64,000 nucleotides of DNA from Vanrija pseudolonga (taxonomy: Eukaryota; Basidiomycota; Tremellomycetes; Trichosporonales; Trichosporonaceae): positions 2,294,001-2,358,000 of the forward strand of contig NC_085851.1 of the NCBI RefSeq assembly GCF_020906515.1. The letters run 5' to 3'. A program made the position numbers and the translations under genes. A model generated the notes under the pieces. The model was not told the origin of the DNA, did not search any database, and was given only the letters and a program-made list of their open reading frames with translations. Positions 1 to 12,312 of this stretch are shown here, one piece after another. The stretch's first letter is position 1, and each line of letters starts with the position of its first letter.

Positions 1-1244
1 TGAAGAGAAGAGAGGATGTGGCCGGTATGTCGGTCTTCTTATAGCTTGTCGTCAAGAGCTGCCTGCTAGCTGTATCTGTCGCCGGCGGGGCAAATGGAAA
101 TGGGGCTTCAGGGTCTCGGTGGGGTGTGGACGACTTGCGGTTGCCTCGGTGGACCCCTGGCTAGGCCAACCGAGCGAGCGCGAGACGCGGACGACACACT
201 GGGCACGGTTATTCACTTTTGCGACAGTCGCATCGACGCGAGGACCCGAGAGAGGCCACGACCTTGATGGACGGCTGGCGAGTCAGGTGGCTCCAAGCCT
301 GCCCGTCCGCACAAATGCCCAATACCTAGCCGGTTGCCGAGCCAACCACGGACCGATCTTCTGGGGAAATGAGGCGATACGGTGCGCGACGCGGGGCAGC
401 CAACATGTCGGCACACTCCGGCAATGCGGCAGGCGGCTGGCGCGCTGGGCGAGGCTGCGCGACAAAGGGCGAGGATTGGCAGTCGAGGCCAAGGTATCGG
501 GTGGTTGGGGGGAGGGAGTGATTGTGTCAGGTCAGGGAAGGTCGGGCGCGGGGGCGGCAGGTAGGCAGGCATAGTGGGTGTGTGAACGACGACGACGCGG
601 GGGAGGGAGGGGGGGCGGGCACGGCACGTCGCTGTGCGTTGTGGGCGTCACTCTAGCTGCTGCTACCTGCCTGCTGCCCTGGCCACCGCCGCCTCCTCCG
701 CCGTGGTGTGGACTCTGTCCGCCTGAGCGTTGGCCAGCCCGAGCCAGCCCTTTGCGCCTGAAGCCCTGCCGTGTTCCGGGTGTTCGATATGTTGCGCCGT
801 GGGGACCCGGGTGGAGGGGGGGCCATTTTGGCCATCTGGGCACCGGTAAACCTCTCTAACCGGTCAAACGCACCCGAGGGCCACGTCGCTGAGATGCGAA
901 CAGACCCGCACAGACTGACGCACGGCCCGCCTGGCCGCCGCCGCCGCCTTGGTTTCAGTGGGTTTGCCATCCCCCCCCACCGACACACTTCCTCTGGTTC
1001 CTTAGCAATTTCCAAGCCAGCCTTGCCCTGCTCATTATTCAGGGGGGAGGCGGAAATAAAATGCGGCATCTTCTCGGTGATCACGTGACAAAATCCACCG
1101 CTTGCCGCTTTGCATGCACCGAGGTGTGCTTGTTGACAGTGTGTGCAGCCAGCCAATGCAGCCAAGTCGACCCAACAACCCAACCACCCCGCTACATTGG
1201 AAAAATCCGGCGGGCCACCTCCACCGCAGACGTCCACGGCCAAG
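1..1244. other. No gene seen; 5' flank of RED gene
   Basis: I see no convincing coding sequence here. Open frames on both strands are low-complexity (Arg/Pro/Gly-rich) products of high GC. The right end carries a CACGTG palindrome and then the short leader of the downstream splicing-factor gene. Confidence 0.6.
1079..1090. promoter_or_regulatory. E-box palindrome TCACGTGA
   Basis: The palindrome TCACGTGA lies about 160 bp upstream of the RED/IK start codon, a typical promoter distance. CACGTG is the known target of fungal bHLH factors such as Cbf1. Binding here is an inference. The same 8-mer recurs in the Y14/glutaredoxin divergent promoter. Confidence 0.4.
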
Positions 1245-3371
1245 ATGGACCAGGTAAGTGTGGTACCGCAGTGCCGCTGAGCCGCGCCCCCGCACTTCCT
1301 ATCGCCCGACAACATCTGACTCATCAGCAGGACGCATTCCGCTCGCTGCTGTCCAAGGGGGAAGGCACCTCGTCATCATCGTCCTCGCGACGCGGTGTCC
1401 TGGGCGGACCACCTCCGAAGCGGGGATGGGGGCTCAAGCCCAGAGAAGGGTGAGCGCTGCGGGCCGATGTACCGACGACACAGTGATTACTAACACGTGC
1501 TGCTGCAGCTACGAGCCCAAGCCCGCAGAGTCCTCAGATTCCAAGCCAATGTTTGCTCCACGTTCGCATCACAAGAAAGTTACCGATGATAGGTACAAGG
1601 ACCGAGCTGCACTCCGTCGCCAAGGAGGAGATTCCGAGTACAAGCATGTGAGTGAGCTGGTCCTTAGCGAGAGGAGGAGGTGGAGGGAGGGCGTTCGGCT
1701 AACGCTCGGCATAGGTAGAAGAGCTGCATGCTGAATTTGAGCGAAGGAAAGCCGAAGCTGGCGACGATGCCGACAAGGTTGGTCACGCTCCCCATCTTAA
1801 CCTCGCTGACAGACAAGTTGGCGCAGGTCGAGAAGACTCGGGCATACCTCGGTGGCGATGCCGAGCACTCGGTTTTGGTCAAGGGGCTCGACTTTGCTCT
1901 GCTTGCACAGCGCAAGGCTGAGCTCGAGCGTGAGAAGGCATCAGAGATGGATGATGAACTGGATGAGCTGTCGCATACCATTGGGGGTCAGCACGGCGGC
2001 CCAGGGGACAAGGGCAAGGAGGTCGCTCCGCCGGAGAAGCTCTCCAACAAGGTGAGTGTTGTCACGGCGTGTCAGAGTTGACCTTGTCAGTTCAAGTCCA
2101 TCGGCCAGAGGAACGCAGAGGCTGCCGCTGCCAAGCTCGAGAAGAAGGCGAAGAAGAAGAAGAAAAAGGCCGCCGCCGCCGCCGTTGTCGCAGAGCCGGC
2201 GGCAGAGGCAGCACCGACCGCTGCAGCCGCACGTCGCTCGCCATCGCCCGTGCCAGCCCCGAAACCCAAGGCTCCGGCACCACCACCCGTGCCCGAGTTT
2301 GACGACGACGAGGACATCTTTGGCGATGTCGGGACGTACGACTTGAATGCTGCGCGCGGGCCCGACGACGATGATGACGACGACGAGAGCGATGAGGAAG
2401 CGATGAGCGTTGACGGGCGCGATGACACTGGTCGTCAGTCACGATCGCTCTCCCGTTCGCCTCGCCGCGACTCACCTCGTCGAGACCGATCACGGTCGTG
2501 GTCGCCAGATCGCCGTGATCGCAGCCGTTCTCGCGATCGCGACTACCGTGATCGCCGCGACCGCGATTACCGAGACTACCGCGACCGCTCGCGTTCACGT
2601 TCCCGAGACCGCGACTATCGTGATCGCCGCCGTGACCACTCTCGTGACTACCGCTCTCGCTCGCGCTCTGTCGACCGCTACTCACGACGTGGTGACTACG
2701 ATGACAATCGCAACAACCGTGGACAGCATGAGTCAGATTATCGCAAAGATAGGCATAGCCGACCAGCCGAACGCGACAGGCACGTCGACACGCGTCACCG
2801 TGACCGTTACGATGACTACAGAGGCCGTCGGGAGGACTCGGGCTCGCCACGATACGACAGGCATCGTGATCGAGGTGACATGTACCCTTCGCAATCCTCG
2901 GCCAGGGCAGCCGGTGGTTCAAGTGGCCGCCACTCGGAACGCTCGCGTTCCCCTCCTCGTGGGTCCGAGCGGCGGCATGCTGGTTACTCCCCCTCGACGC
3001 CTCGGATCTCGCGAGCAGCGGCTCGCGCGCGCTCGCGTTCGCCGACGCCACTGCTGCAGCAGCGCCTGCCCTTCTCACGTTCTCCCACGCCCGAATCGGA
3101 CGAGGACGAAGGGCCCGTTACGCGCCTACAGCCTCTGGCATCAAGTGCAATTACTGATCTGCGTGGCTTCCTCGACGCCGACGAGGCCGGGGCCAAGGAC
3201 GACGCCCGCAGGCTGAAGAAGGCGCGTTGGCGTGCCCAGCAAGGCTTGTCTGTCCAAGACGGTGTCGACCCTGAGAGTCTCAAAAAGGACGCCAACGACA
3301 AGCAAAAGGCGAACCGTGACTATGTGCTGGTCATGAACAAGGTCAAGAAGGGCGAGGGGGCGGGGGAGTAG
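1245..3371 (+). CDS. RED/IK-like spliceosomal B-complex protein
   Basis: Homologue of the splicing factor RED (IK), which works with SMU1 in the spliceosomal B complex in the nucleus. Six exons give 614 aa. The first coding exon is only 9 nt (MDQ) and is joined to DAFRSLL. The RED_N signature is clear in the first third: YKDRAALRRQGGDSEY, then YLGGDAEHSVLVKGLDFALL. A Lys/Ala-rich stretch and an acidic FDDDEDIFGDVGTYD motif follow. The second half is dominated by RD/RS/YRD dipeptides, resembling an SR-type domain, with a charged C-terminal tail. The intron after the acidic coiled segment (1778-1817) uses a GTTGGT donor and a CAAG acceptor; this choice keeps the frame and gives ADKLAQVEK. SMU1 is not in the window. 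Confidence 0.87.
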
Positions 3372-4402
3372 TAAGCAGGCTGTTGTGCAGTCTGCCGAGG
3401 CGGCACAGGCGGGCCGAGGTGCGGGGCACGCGGGGGTGGGGGACGCACATGCATTTCATTCGCAGAGCTGCACGCTCCTCGGGCGATAGTAAAAGTCAGA
3501 GTTGCAGCATTGCCCTGAAAGCATCGGAACAGCAACAGTGATTCAGGAACACTTGATGAGCAAGGCGAGGCAAGGCATCGGATCGCGAAGCAAAAGTCGC
3601 CTCGAAGGACCGGTTAAGACTTGGCCCGGGACTGAAACGACACGCAGCCTCAGCCAGCCGCTTGGTTCGCCAACAAGATGCTGCCAGTGAATCGAGGCGG
3701 CGGAAGACGGCGGCGGCGGCGTCGTAACGCACGCCGGGGCGTCGCATAAACCAATCTCTGGGCCGGCGAGCGATCGTCGAGATAATAGTGGGGTTTGTGG
3801 AGTTTTGGGGAGACGAGTGCCTGTAAAGCTGGGCCGCAGAGCACACTGAGCTCGAGAACGCGAGAACGCTGGTTGGCCATGCGGCGGCCCTCGGCTGCCG
3901 ACACACCAGCCAACACTTCCACCCAACAACGCATTGCACTATCCTTGAGACGTGAGACGTGAGCATTCGCTAAACGTGCAGACCACGAGCACACCACGTG
4001 CACCACCGCGCGAGGACGCGATGAAGAGATTGATTGAGATTGGACGTGCAACAGGCTGCCAGCGGCCGCCGAGTTCTGCCAGAACCCCCACCAGCCAGCA
4101 TCCAAGCGATTCCACACCAAAATAGTTCTGCCTGCAACACGACCTCCACAATCCAATAACATTGACTCCTTTGCTGAATGTTTCTCCGCCGCAGTGGACA
4201 TCGAGAGCAATGGGGAGGAAAAGAAATTTTCGTGAGTAGGAAGGGGAGGGGGTGTTGGGGAGGGGGTGTTGGGGAGGGGGTGTTGGGGAGGGGGAGGGGG
4301 AGGTAGAGGGCGAGATACCCAGGCGACGAGGAGGCGAGAGTCCCAGTGGCAGCGCAAACGCCGGCACCGTCACCGACAGCGACCCCGCTCACTCGCACCC
4401 CC
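3372..4402. other. Convergent intergenic region, no gene seen
   Basis: This lies between the 3' ends of the RED gene (+) and the ACT-domain gene (-). No open frame here has believable composition. It contains a short G-rich tandem repeat at 4247-4300. Confidence 0.5.
4247..4300 (+). repeat. 14-bp G-rich tandem repeat, three units
   Basis: Three exact copies of AGGGGGTGTTGGGG (4247-4260, 4261-4274, 4275-4288) are followed by AGGGGG runs. Many G-tracts of 4-5 within 60 bp could form a G-quadruplex on the plus strand (inference). It lies about 100 bp beyond the stop of the minus-strand ACT gene. Confidence 0.85.
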
Positions 4403-4989
4403 CTACGCGTCAAACACCCAGCCGGCCTCGAGCAGCTCGGCCTTGGCCCCCGCGAGCGTGTCGCGCGTGACGAGAACGTAGTCGGTGTCCCTGGGCGATG
4501 TCAGTTAACCTCGGGCTGGAGTGCACTCACCACGTCGAGATGGCGAAGATGGAGATCTTGGCGTCCTTGAGCACCTGCGAGAGCTGCGAGAGGACGCCGA
4601 CCATGTCTGGGGGAGGGGTTAGCGGGCGTCTTCTTCTTCGAGTGTCTGCCTTGCTCGCTCGCCCGCTCGTCGGCAAGCCGACTCGCTCAAGGTCGCAACT
4701 CACGGTGCTCGAGCGGCCCGGCAATCTTGAGCGCGGCCCAAGGCCCGCCGAGCTGCTCGGCCTTGCCGAGCGCGGCCTCGGTCGCCGCCTTGTCGGCCAC
4801 GACGGACACCTCGTCCTTGGTGCGCGTGACGCTGACGAACGCGTCCCCGGCGTCGAGGAAGGCCGAGGGGACCGCGTGGCCGCGAGGGAAGCGGTGCACG
4901 AAGAGCGCGTCGGGGAGCACGGAGAGGTGCAGCGCCGGGTGCTTGAGGTCGAGGGTGTAGGTGCCCTTTGGCTGGGGTTCGGATGGCAT
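4403..4989 (-). CDS. ACT_7-domain small protein (CASTOR-like ACT fold)
   Basis: Three exons encode 149 aa. The protein looks like a stand-alone double-ACT protein of the fungal ACT_7 group. Early on it has YTLDLKHPALHLSVLP, then the hallmark AFVSVTRTKDEVSVVAD, and at the end ISIFAISTWDTDYVLVTRD. In ACT_7/CASTOR proteins this last kind of segment follows the effector-binding loop. ACT modules bind small ligands, usually amino acids; no catalytic domain is attached, so a sensor or regulatory role is inferred. The ATG at 4989 is preferred because upstream codons are low-complexity. Splicing gives LEH-HMVGVL and STW-DTDY. The ligand cannot be told from sequence alone. Confidence 0.8.
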
Positions 4990-6829
4990 TGTGGGGGGTT
5001 GGGGGATGGGAGTCAGGTGAGGAGGAGGATGAGATGCTGAGGAACTGTATTTATAGTGGGGGGGTGGGAGTAAGATGGGTCCACTCACCCACCTCAAGCG
5101 ACGTCATGTGGTGTCTTGTGGAGACCCCGCAAACATGTCTCTAGTGGCATTGATTGTTGGTGGCCGTCCTGTCAACCGCGGAATGTGGCTACTGGGGTCA
5201 GATCTGAGACATGTGGGCTGCAGTGGTGGCAGCACATGGGCCATGCACAGATGAGTAGACTTGACGAAGTGGCAGATGCGTACGAAGAGGAGAAAGAGGA
5301 CAGAGGCTTGTGGGCTACCCACCGGCGAGATGCGACCCTCGGTCCCCCGTCCCTCAATCCCTGGTGCGCCCGTTATCGATATCTGTCAGCCAGTGTTCTC
5401 AGACAATAAGTGCGCTGTATGTGACCTCAGCTGCGGGCACACTGTATATGAAGCCAATACCGAAGCCCTTTCGCCTCCACGTCCAGCTCGGCCGGCCACC
5501 TTTGCCGTGCGCGCCGCTTGCATATGCGCCAGCGCCAGCATGGCCACCGCGGACCCGCATTTCACCGTCCAGCGAGTTAGTTGCTGTCCGCGCCGTAGAA
5601 TTATGCCAGTTCATCTCCGGAAGTCGGCTCGTCTGGGGGAGGTCGAGCATGGACTGTGCTTGCAGGAGGCGTACGCCGCGCTCCATACACATTGACATCA
5701 GTGCCACTGCACTACCGCTCACGCTGTGGTCGTTCTATCCCATGGCGTCCACGAACATGCCGAGGGCCGACTCGACGACCGAGCCTCGCCTGCCTGGCGT
5801 ATACCACCCGCCCGTAGGATGCACCATGTACCGTTCTCGACGGCGCACCCTCTGACTGAAAGAGACCGCCCTGCTACTCGCTTGAGCAGATGCCATATGC
5901 GCAGTGGAGATGTCGATGGGATCTCGTGGCGTCGACGTTCCAGGTTTTTGATACAGCGCGGCATGCTTGCAGCACGCCGCGAACCTCTGGGGCTGATACA
6001 CAGGCCGATGTGCCGCCAGCCTGCTTGTGTCGCTTCACACCACAGCGACTGTGTGAACGAATCTTAACCAGGGGTTTGGGGTCGTGTAACCTGTGATGCC
6101 ACAATACCTCGCCAGAACCACCTGTGCCAGTCCTCGATATGCCGCTCATCACACCTTCCTCCAGCCAGCGCCGAGCCCGACGCCGACGTTATCTCGACGC
6201 CGCGCCGAGACCAGCCAGAGCCGGCTATCCCATCTACCCGCCACACCACCACCCCACACTCCGAAATGGACCCCCACACCCCCGCAACGCAGCCACCTCG
6301 TCGCCGTCCTGAGCGCAGCCCTAGCTACCCTATCCGCGGCCCTCGCGACCCTCGACACTTCCCTCGCTGCCCTCGGACGCGTCCCTACCCACCCTACTCG
6401 GCATCTGGGAATGAGTGTCCGGAAAGGACATGGCGACTTTCCGGACCGGCGCGCCGCTGCCACTGGCCCGTGTCCGCTGCCTCGGTGCGCCGGTATATCG
6501 GCGGCCCGATTCCTCGGCCCCGTCGAGCCATACGCCGCGCACACGCACGCACACACGCACAATCACAAGCATGACATCTGGTATCAAAAGTAGTATGTAT
6601 GTATCAAGCCGACAGACCGGCACGGTGAAGCATTATGCCGAGGGCGGTGGAGGCGGTCGGCGCGGTGTCGTGTCGGTGTCCCGCGCCGCGCCGCTGTATC
6701 CGTCTCCTCGCCACCCCCCGCGTTACACGTTGTAGTACACTCCCCATTATGGAAGAGGCTGCAGCTGTACTGCGCCTAGACGAGCCGCGGCGCAAGGCTC
6801 GCTCGCTCGCTCGCGGCTCACGTTGCCGC
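4990..6829. other. 1.8-kb gene-free region
   Basis: No gene is supported here. Short frames exist on both strands, including two same-frame minus-strand pieces (5399-5722 and 5735-6001) ending in protein-like segments. They match no family I know and their codon bias is weak. It could hold decayed coding sequence, a noncoding transcript or only promoter DNA for the ACT gene. Confidence 0.4.
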
Positions 6830-8551
6830 CTAGTAGCGCCTGCGGCCAGAACCAACAGGACGCCAGTCGATGGCCTTACCGCCTGCGCGCTGCGCTGCGC
6901 GGAGGGGACGCACGAGGCCGCCGAGCTGCTGGGCGCGCGAGCCGTCCGGGTCGTTGGCAGGGTTGTAGAAGTAGTGCGGGAGGAGCGGGCGGCCGCTCGA
7001 GTCCTTGCCGTTGCGCGAGACCTTGCCGAACATGGCGTTGGACTCGAGCTCCTTGTCGGCCCAGGCGGACCAGACCGCCTCGGAGCCGTGTTCGCGCAGT
7101 GATGGCTGGGACTGGGGTGGACGTTAGCGGGAAACATCGTCGTCTATCAACGCGCTACTCACCTCAAGGAGCGACTTGACGAGATCAGGAAGTGACAGCT
7201 TGGACGAGCCGGAGAAGACGACAGTGGAAGCAAGCAGGGCCGCGAGGTCGAGGCCTTCGGGGAAGGGCGGGAGCTCGAGCGGCGGGGTCGAAGGGCGCGA
7301 CTTTGGTGTGCCGGCACGCGGCGTGTGGGTAGCGGCGACGAGCTCGGTCTTGACGGCGATCTGCGCAGCGGAGGGGGTGGACGGCGAGCCGCGCGGCGTC
7401 GCGGGCTTGGAGCGGGGGTGGGAGCGGGGCGAGGCGGTCGCCGAGCCGGGGCGCGAGCCTGCCGTCGTCGCGAGGGCGGGCGAGACGAGCGCCGCAGGCA
7501 CAGCCGAGGCGGGGGGCACGCGGATGGGCGGGAGCAGGCCGAACACGGTCGTGTCGGGCTCTGACAGCGGCGAGCTCGAGCGCGAGAAGAGCACGGCGGG
7601 CGGGCGCGGCGTGCCTGCGCGCTGCTGGCGACGAGCCTCAGCCTCGGCGCCGGCCTCGTCCTCCTCGTCCTCCTCGCTCTCGCTCGCGCTGTCCTCGACC
7701 GGCGCGAGGGGGGGCGACGAGGGGGGTAACGAGAGGGGGCTCGCCGCGCGGTCGACCTCCTCGGGCGTGAACAGGCGCTCGCGGTCGTTCTCCTCGTCCG
7801 TGTCAACCCTAACCGCGACGCTGGCGCCGTAAAAGTCGATCTCGAGCTTGTCGGTCGGCGAGAACGTCGCCACCTGGCCAGCGAGCAGGCGGCGGTGCTT
7901 CCCGACTGGGCTGGTGCGCACGCGCACGCCGTTCTGGCCAAGCACAAGCAGGCGGACCGTCTTGCCGCCGTCTGCGAGCTCGACGGCCGCGTGCATGCGG
8001 GACGCGTGCCGCGCGCCACGGTCGAGCACGACGACGCGCACGTCGTTGTCCTCCTCGGTCAGGTGGGTGCGCAGCGCCTCGGGGATGGACGTCAGCTGCA
8101 TCGTCGGCGGCGCGGCGCGCGTGTGGTGCCGGCCAAAGATGAGCGTCGTGCCCTGCTCGAGCAGGGCGTCCGTGTGCGAGTGCGTCGCCGAGCGGACGAG
8201 CAGGACATAGTGCTTGCCTTTGGGTTTGCGGCGGATAGGCGACGAGCGGCGCGGCGACGACGAGGCCGCGACCGTCGACGTAGAGGGCGTCGGCGGGGCC
8301 GTGAGGCGCACAGGCAGCGCCGGGATCTTGAACTTGAGCGACACGGGCCCGGCGCCGTCGCTCGACGGCTCAGCGGCGCCAGACGACGGCTGCGGGGTCA
8401 ACAGCGCACGTTGATGTTCCGCGCGCGGCTTCTTGGCCGCCGCGGCGGGCGCGAGCGCGGTGCCCGTCGACACGCGCTTCTTGTTGGCGAGCACGTTGAC
8501 CTTTGCCTCGCCGAGCGGGGCGCGCGAGAAGAAGCTCATGTCGGACGCCAT
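6830..8551 (-). CDS. FHA-domain protein, Tos4/Plm2-like
   Basis: Two exons encode 556 aa. An FHA domain spans roughly residues 112-250 and keeps the phosphothreonine-binding signature: FGR near 139-141, SRMH near 184-187 and QNG near 206-208. The rest is Pro/Ser/Arg-rich and acidic, probably disordered, with many SP/TP sites. The short second exon gives a conserved-looking C-terminus (PHYFYNPANDPDGSRA) typical of fungal nuclear FHA proteins. Tos4 and Plm2 in budding yeast are G1/S-regulated, chromatin-associated proteins. Orthology is an inference from architecture, while the FHA call itself is firm. The intron (7112-7162) has GTGAGT donor and GCTAAC branch site. Confidence 0.75.
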
Positions 8552-9152
8552 GGCGGGTGGTGGGTGGGTGGGTGGGGGGTGGATGACGAGGGGATGCTGT
8601 GTTAGTGTCGTACGTTACAGGCAGTGCTGGTGGTGGTGGTACTGGTGTCGATGGCCCCCCCTCGTCCCGTGCATCGACGCGACTGTCCTCGCGCCTACCA
8701 CTCATTTACCACCGCTCACGTCGACGCCTCCAAACTCAGGCGCGTCGTCCAGGCACCGAAATCAACAACGGAACCAAATATCATTGTGTCGAGACTGTTA
8801 ACGCCGAGGTGGCATCGTGGCACAGTGGCAGTGGGGGCGTGGTGGATGCGAGATGATGATGCAGGGGCTTTGCTTGGGTCGCGTTGACACACAATAGAGA
8901 CGATAACATTGCTGTGACGTGCCCAGGAAGACATCCGACGACATCTATGTCTGCATGACAGCCAGCCTCTTCACCCAGCCTTCCCCCCCCACCCCACCCC
9001 AAGCGCAACCGATCGGATCCTCCCCCACCTCACCCCCCCACCCCCACCTTCTCCACCACGCACATCATCTAACACCGGGGTGCCACCCCTTTTACATGCC
9101 TGCTATCTTCTAGATAATTTTATGGTCCTGCTGACGTCCGTATACCACTCGC
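8552..9152. other. Intergenic, no gene seen
   Basis: This spans the promoter of the FHA gene and the 3' flank of biotin synthase. It is rich in GGTGG and CCCCACC runs. No coding signal or RNA gene is seen. Confidence 0.5.
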
Positions 9153-11132
9153 TTAGGCAGTAGCCTCGGGCTGCTTGCCGGGCTGCTGCGAGGGCACGTC
9201 GGTCGACTCGCCGTCCTCAAACGAGCGCATGCCGCGGAGGCCCCAGCGGCCGAGCATGGCCTTGTCCTCGTCCCATGGCGAGCAGGGGGTCGTAAGCATG
9301 TTCTCGCCGGTGAAGATGGCGTTGGCGCCGGCCATGAACGCAAGAGCCTGCTCGGCTTCGTTGAACGTGTGGCGACCGGCAGCGAGACGGATGATGGTCT
9401 TGGGGAGGACGATACGGGCGGTAGCAATGGTGCGGAGGACGGTCTGGTGCGAAACGGGGTCGTTGCCCTCAAGAGGGGTACCGGGGATAGGGACAAGGGT
9501 GTTGACGGGGAACGACTCGGGGTGCTCGTCCATCTGCGAAACCTCCCAGATAAGGCCGACACGGTCCTCGTCCTTCTCACCGAGACCGAGGATACCACCC
9601 GAGCAGACCGAAATACCAGCCTCACGAACGGCCTGGATGGTGGTCAGGCGCTCGTCGTAGGTGCGGGTCGTGATGACCTCGGGGTAGAACTCGCGCGACG
9701 TGTCGAGGTTGTGGTTGTAGGCGCTCAGGCCGGCCTCCTTGAGGCGGCGGGCCTGGTCGGGACTGAGCATGCCGAGGGTGGTGCAGACTGTCGTGTGTGA
9801 GCGGTGACGTCGACACGCGGCTGATTTCGCTAGCGCCTGTGCGAGCGAGATTGACAGAAACCTGTCGCACCCAGGCCTCCTCGCACTCGCTGCGCTCGTG
9901 CTCGTGCTTGTACTCACCCTCCATGTCCATGGCGCGGACCTCCTTGACCATGGTCAGGATCTTCTCGAAACCACTCTTCCTGCCAGCAAGGTCACGCCAC
10001 GCGGCGCCCATGCAGAAACGCGTCGAGCCGTTGGCCTTGGCCTCGCGCGCAGCCTTGAGCACGGGCTCGATGTCGACGAGGCGCGAGGCCTTGGTCGGGG
10101 TCGAGTACGACGACGACTGGGAGCAGTACTTGCAGTCCTCGGTACATCCGCCGGCTTTGCACGTCAGCCGCGTCCACAAGCCTGGTGCGCTTACTCTTGA
10201 TGTTCATGAGCGTGCACAGCTGGATACGCGACGGGTCGTGGTTGAGGCGGTGGACCGAGGCCTGTGGAGGTGTAAGCGACACGGCGGCCCAAGCGATCGC
10301 AACCAATGCGAGCGGCCGGATTGCAGCAGCGCGCCGCCGCCAGGGGCAGAGTGGGGGCCGCGGGGGCCGGCGGCGACGCCAGGATCACATGTCGACCCTG
10401 CCACGCGGGCTGAGTCACCCGTGTGGTGTGCGGCACGACCACTGGGGTGTTGTGGGATGGTGTTGGCGGTGTCGGCGCTGCGCCGGTGGGCGGGCTCCGA
10501 CATGCCGGCAAGAGGACCTGGCTGCTGGTGACATGCACTGAGGCTAGCATGCGCACCGCAGCGGCATACACTCGCACTCTCGCCTGCCTTGACGAGCGAG
10601 GAAGACGAGGGAAGGTGCACCGGCTCATCGCGGCATAGTGACTCAGCCGCCTGCCCCGCCCAGACTCCGCGATGCCGCCGCGGCGGAAAGTAGTCCAGGT
10701 CGCTAGCTACCCGCCGACCAACCATCGCAGGTGGTGGTCAACCAGCGGCTCTGGTCAGCATGCGATGCGTGCAGCTCGCAGCTTGCAGCTTGCGGACTGC
10801 GCTTGCTGAGGTCGTCTCCATCGCTGGTCGTGCGAACGCCGACAAACCCGTGCCATCGTCCCCAGCTACCCGCCGACGCCTCGCCCGCTCGCTCGCTCGC
10901 TCGTTCAGCCACTCACAGCACGGTAAATCGTCTCCATGAGGGGTGCGTCAAAGATCTTCTGCACCTCGTCGCGCGTCCAGTCGCTGCGGACGGCGCCCTC
11001 GGTGGCAGTGCGCACTGGGGCAGCGGGGTGCGGGTCGACAGCGACGGCGTGGCCGCGGGCGTTGCGGAGGGCGGGGGCGAGCGCCTGGGGGCGGCGCGCG
11101 AGGGCCGCGAGGGTGCGGGATGCTGCTGCCAT
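9153..11132 (-). CDS. BIO2: Biotin synthase, mitochondrial
   Basis: Radical-SAM enzyme that inserts sulfur into dethiobiotin, the last step of biotin synthesis, in mitochondria. Four exons encode 384 aa, the usual length for fungal Bio2. Visible landmarks are RLNHDPSRIQLCTLMNIK, the cluster-binding CTEDCKYC (CxxxCxxC), RFCMGAAWRD, YNHNLDTSREFYP, SVCSGGILGLGE, and TGENMLTTPCSPWDEDK near the end. The Arg/Ala-rich N-terminus, short on acidic residues, is a plausible mitochondrial presequence. Splicing of exon 2 to 3 gives NIKTGGC, where many homologues have NIKSGGC. Intron 1 is unusually long (about 655 nt, 10262-10916). No other biotin-pathway gene lies nearby. Confidence 0.95.
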
Positions 11133-12312
11133 TGTGGGGTGGTGTAGAGGGGTGAGAGGTGTGAGGTGGCTGACAGAGACAGAAACAGAACAGAGCAGGA
11201 CAGGACAGAATGCATCAGGAGTTGCTACCTGGCCGGTGTGCAAGATCCGTTGCCGGGGTGCGGAGTCGGGTGTCGCTGCGGCTCGCCGTGGCGGACAAAC
11301 TCGAGGTATTTGGGTGGACGGTGGATTGACTTGCACGGTCCGCCTAATCGAAAGCCGGGCAGCCAGCGCGCGCTACGGCGGTGACTCGTGACTACTTTGG
11401 TGGGGCACACTTATCTGTGGGGTTTAACATTCCAATCGATTAGGAACGGAAGCAAATGTCTGTCGTCATTGAATCCCATCCCAGTTTGCCAGCGAGCCGT
11501 AAGCGACAACCCCCTACAGCCAGTCACAGCGTTCAGCATATCTGCCAAGCACAGTCAGGCCACTAAGCGCCAACACCACCAACACCGGCGGGGGAAGGCG
11601 CAAAGTGGCATCGTGAGGCCACCTGCTGCTGCAAGCTATTGAGCGCTAGGCGGAACAGTGGCAGTGCGCTGCCCGGCGTAGAGCACGCACCACGGGCTGT
11701 GGTGCGCCGGCACAGTTCCGCTGCCTGGCGCACTGGCTCGCTCGCCAATGAGGATGATGGCGACAGCGGCGGCGCCGACGTTCTTCCGCTCAACTCCAGG
11801 CGCCAGGGTTGACGGCCGACTTTCAGTCGGTCGGTCGCAGTGTTCATCTGCGGCGAGTGACTCACGCGAGATGCACGCGAGCAGCGAGGCCATGCCAAGC
11901 CTTAAGCAGTTTGGGCAGGAACTGGAAGCTGGAATGGGGGATATCCCTCGTCATCGGCTGTCGGCTTCAACGGCACATACCAGTCGGTGACTCGGGCGAG
12001 CCGCCGAACGTAGGCTTATCAGCGAGCACCAGTAGCAACGTCAGCCTCGACGCCGGCGCTAGAGCGCGCGCAGCAGTGACCAGGTCTCTTATGGGCTCTC
12101 GCCCACGGCCGCATACAGACCCGACAATCTCGGGCCGGGTGCACCAGAGAACGACATCACCGGGTCTACCGGGCCTGACGACCCACTCGCGGGTTATCAC
12201 AAAAACAACTCACGACCATGCATGGACTGATTCGGGCAGCATGCTTGGACCCGCTGTGGGCTTGCTATAAGTCTACGCGCGGGCGTGCACGGTAACAGCA
12301 TGACCCCACCAC
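11133..12312. other. Divergent intergenic region, possible decayed coding
   Basis: This separates biotin synthase (-) from an MFS transporter (+) and should hold both promoters. Minus-strand frames at 11967-12200 and 11636-11893 give protein-like segments (for example GDVVLWCTRPEIVG), but in different frames, with no start, no clear splice path and no recognised family. I do not call a gene. Confidence 0.35.

Noticed and set aside
2092-3078. Minus-strand frame of 328 codons opposite the RED gene
   Set aside because: It mirrors the repetitive RD/RS-coding stretch and has His/Arg/Ser repeats only.
6093-6593. Plus-strand frames near 6.1-6.6 kb with Ala/Leu repeats
   Set aside because: Short, low-complexity, overlapping in three frames, with no motif or splice path.
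11636-12200. Minus-strand protein-like fragments between BIO2 and the MFS gene
   Set aside because: The pieces lie in different frames without a convincing start or splice sites; kept only as a note in the region entry.
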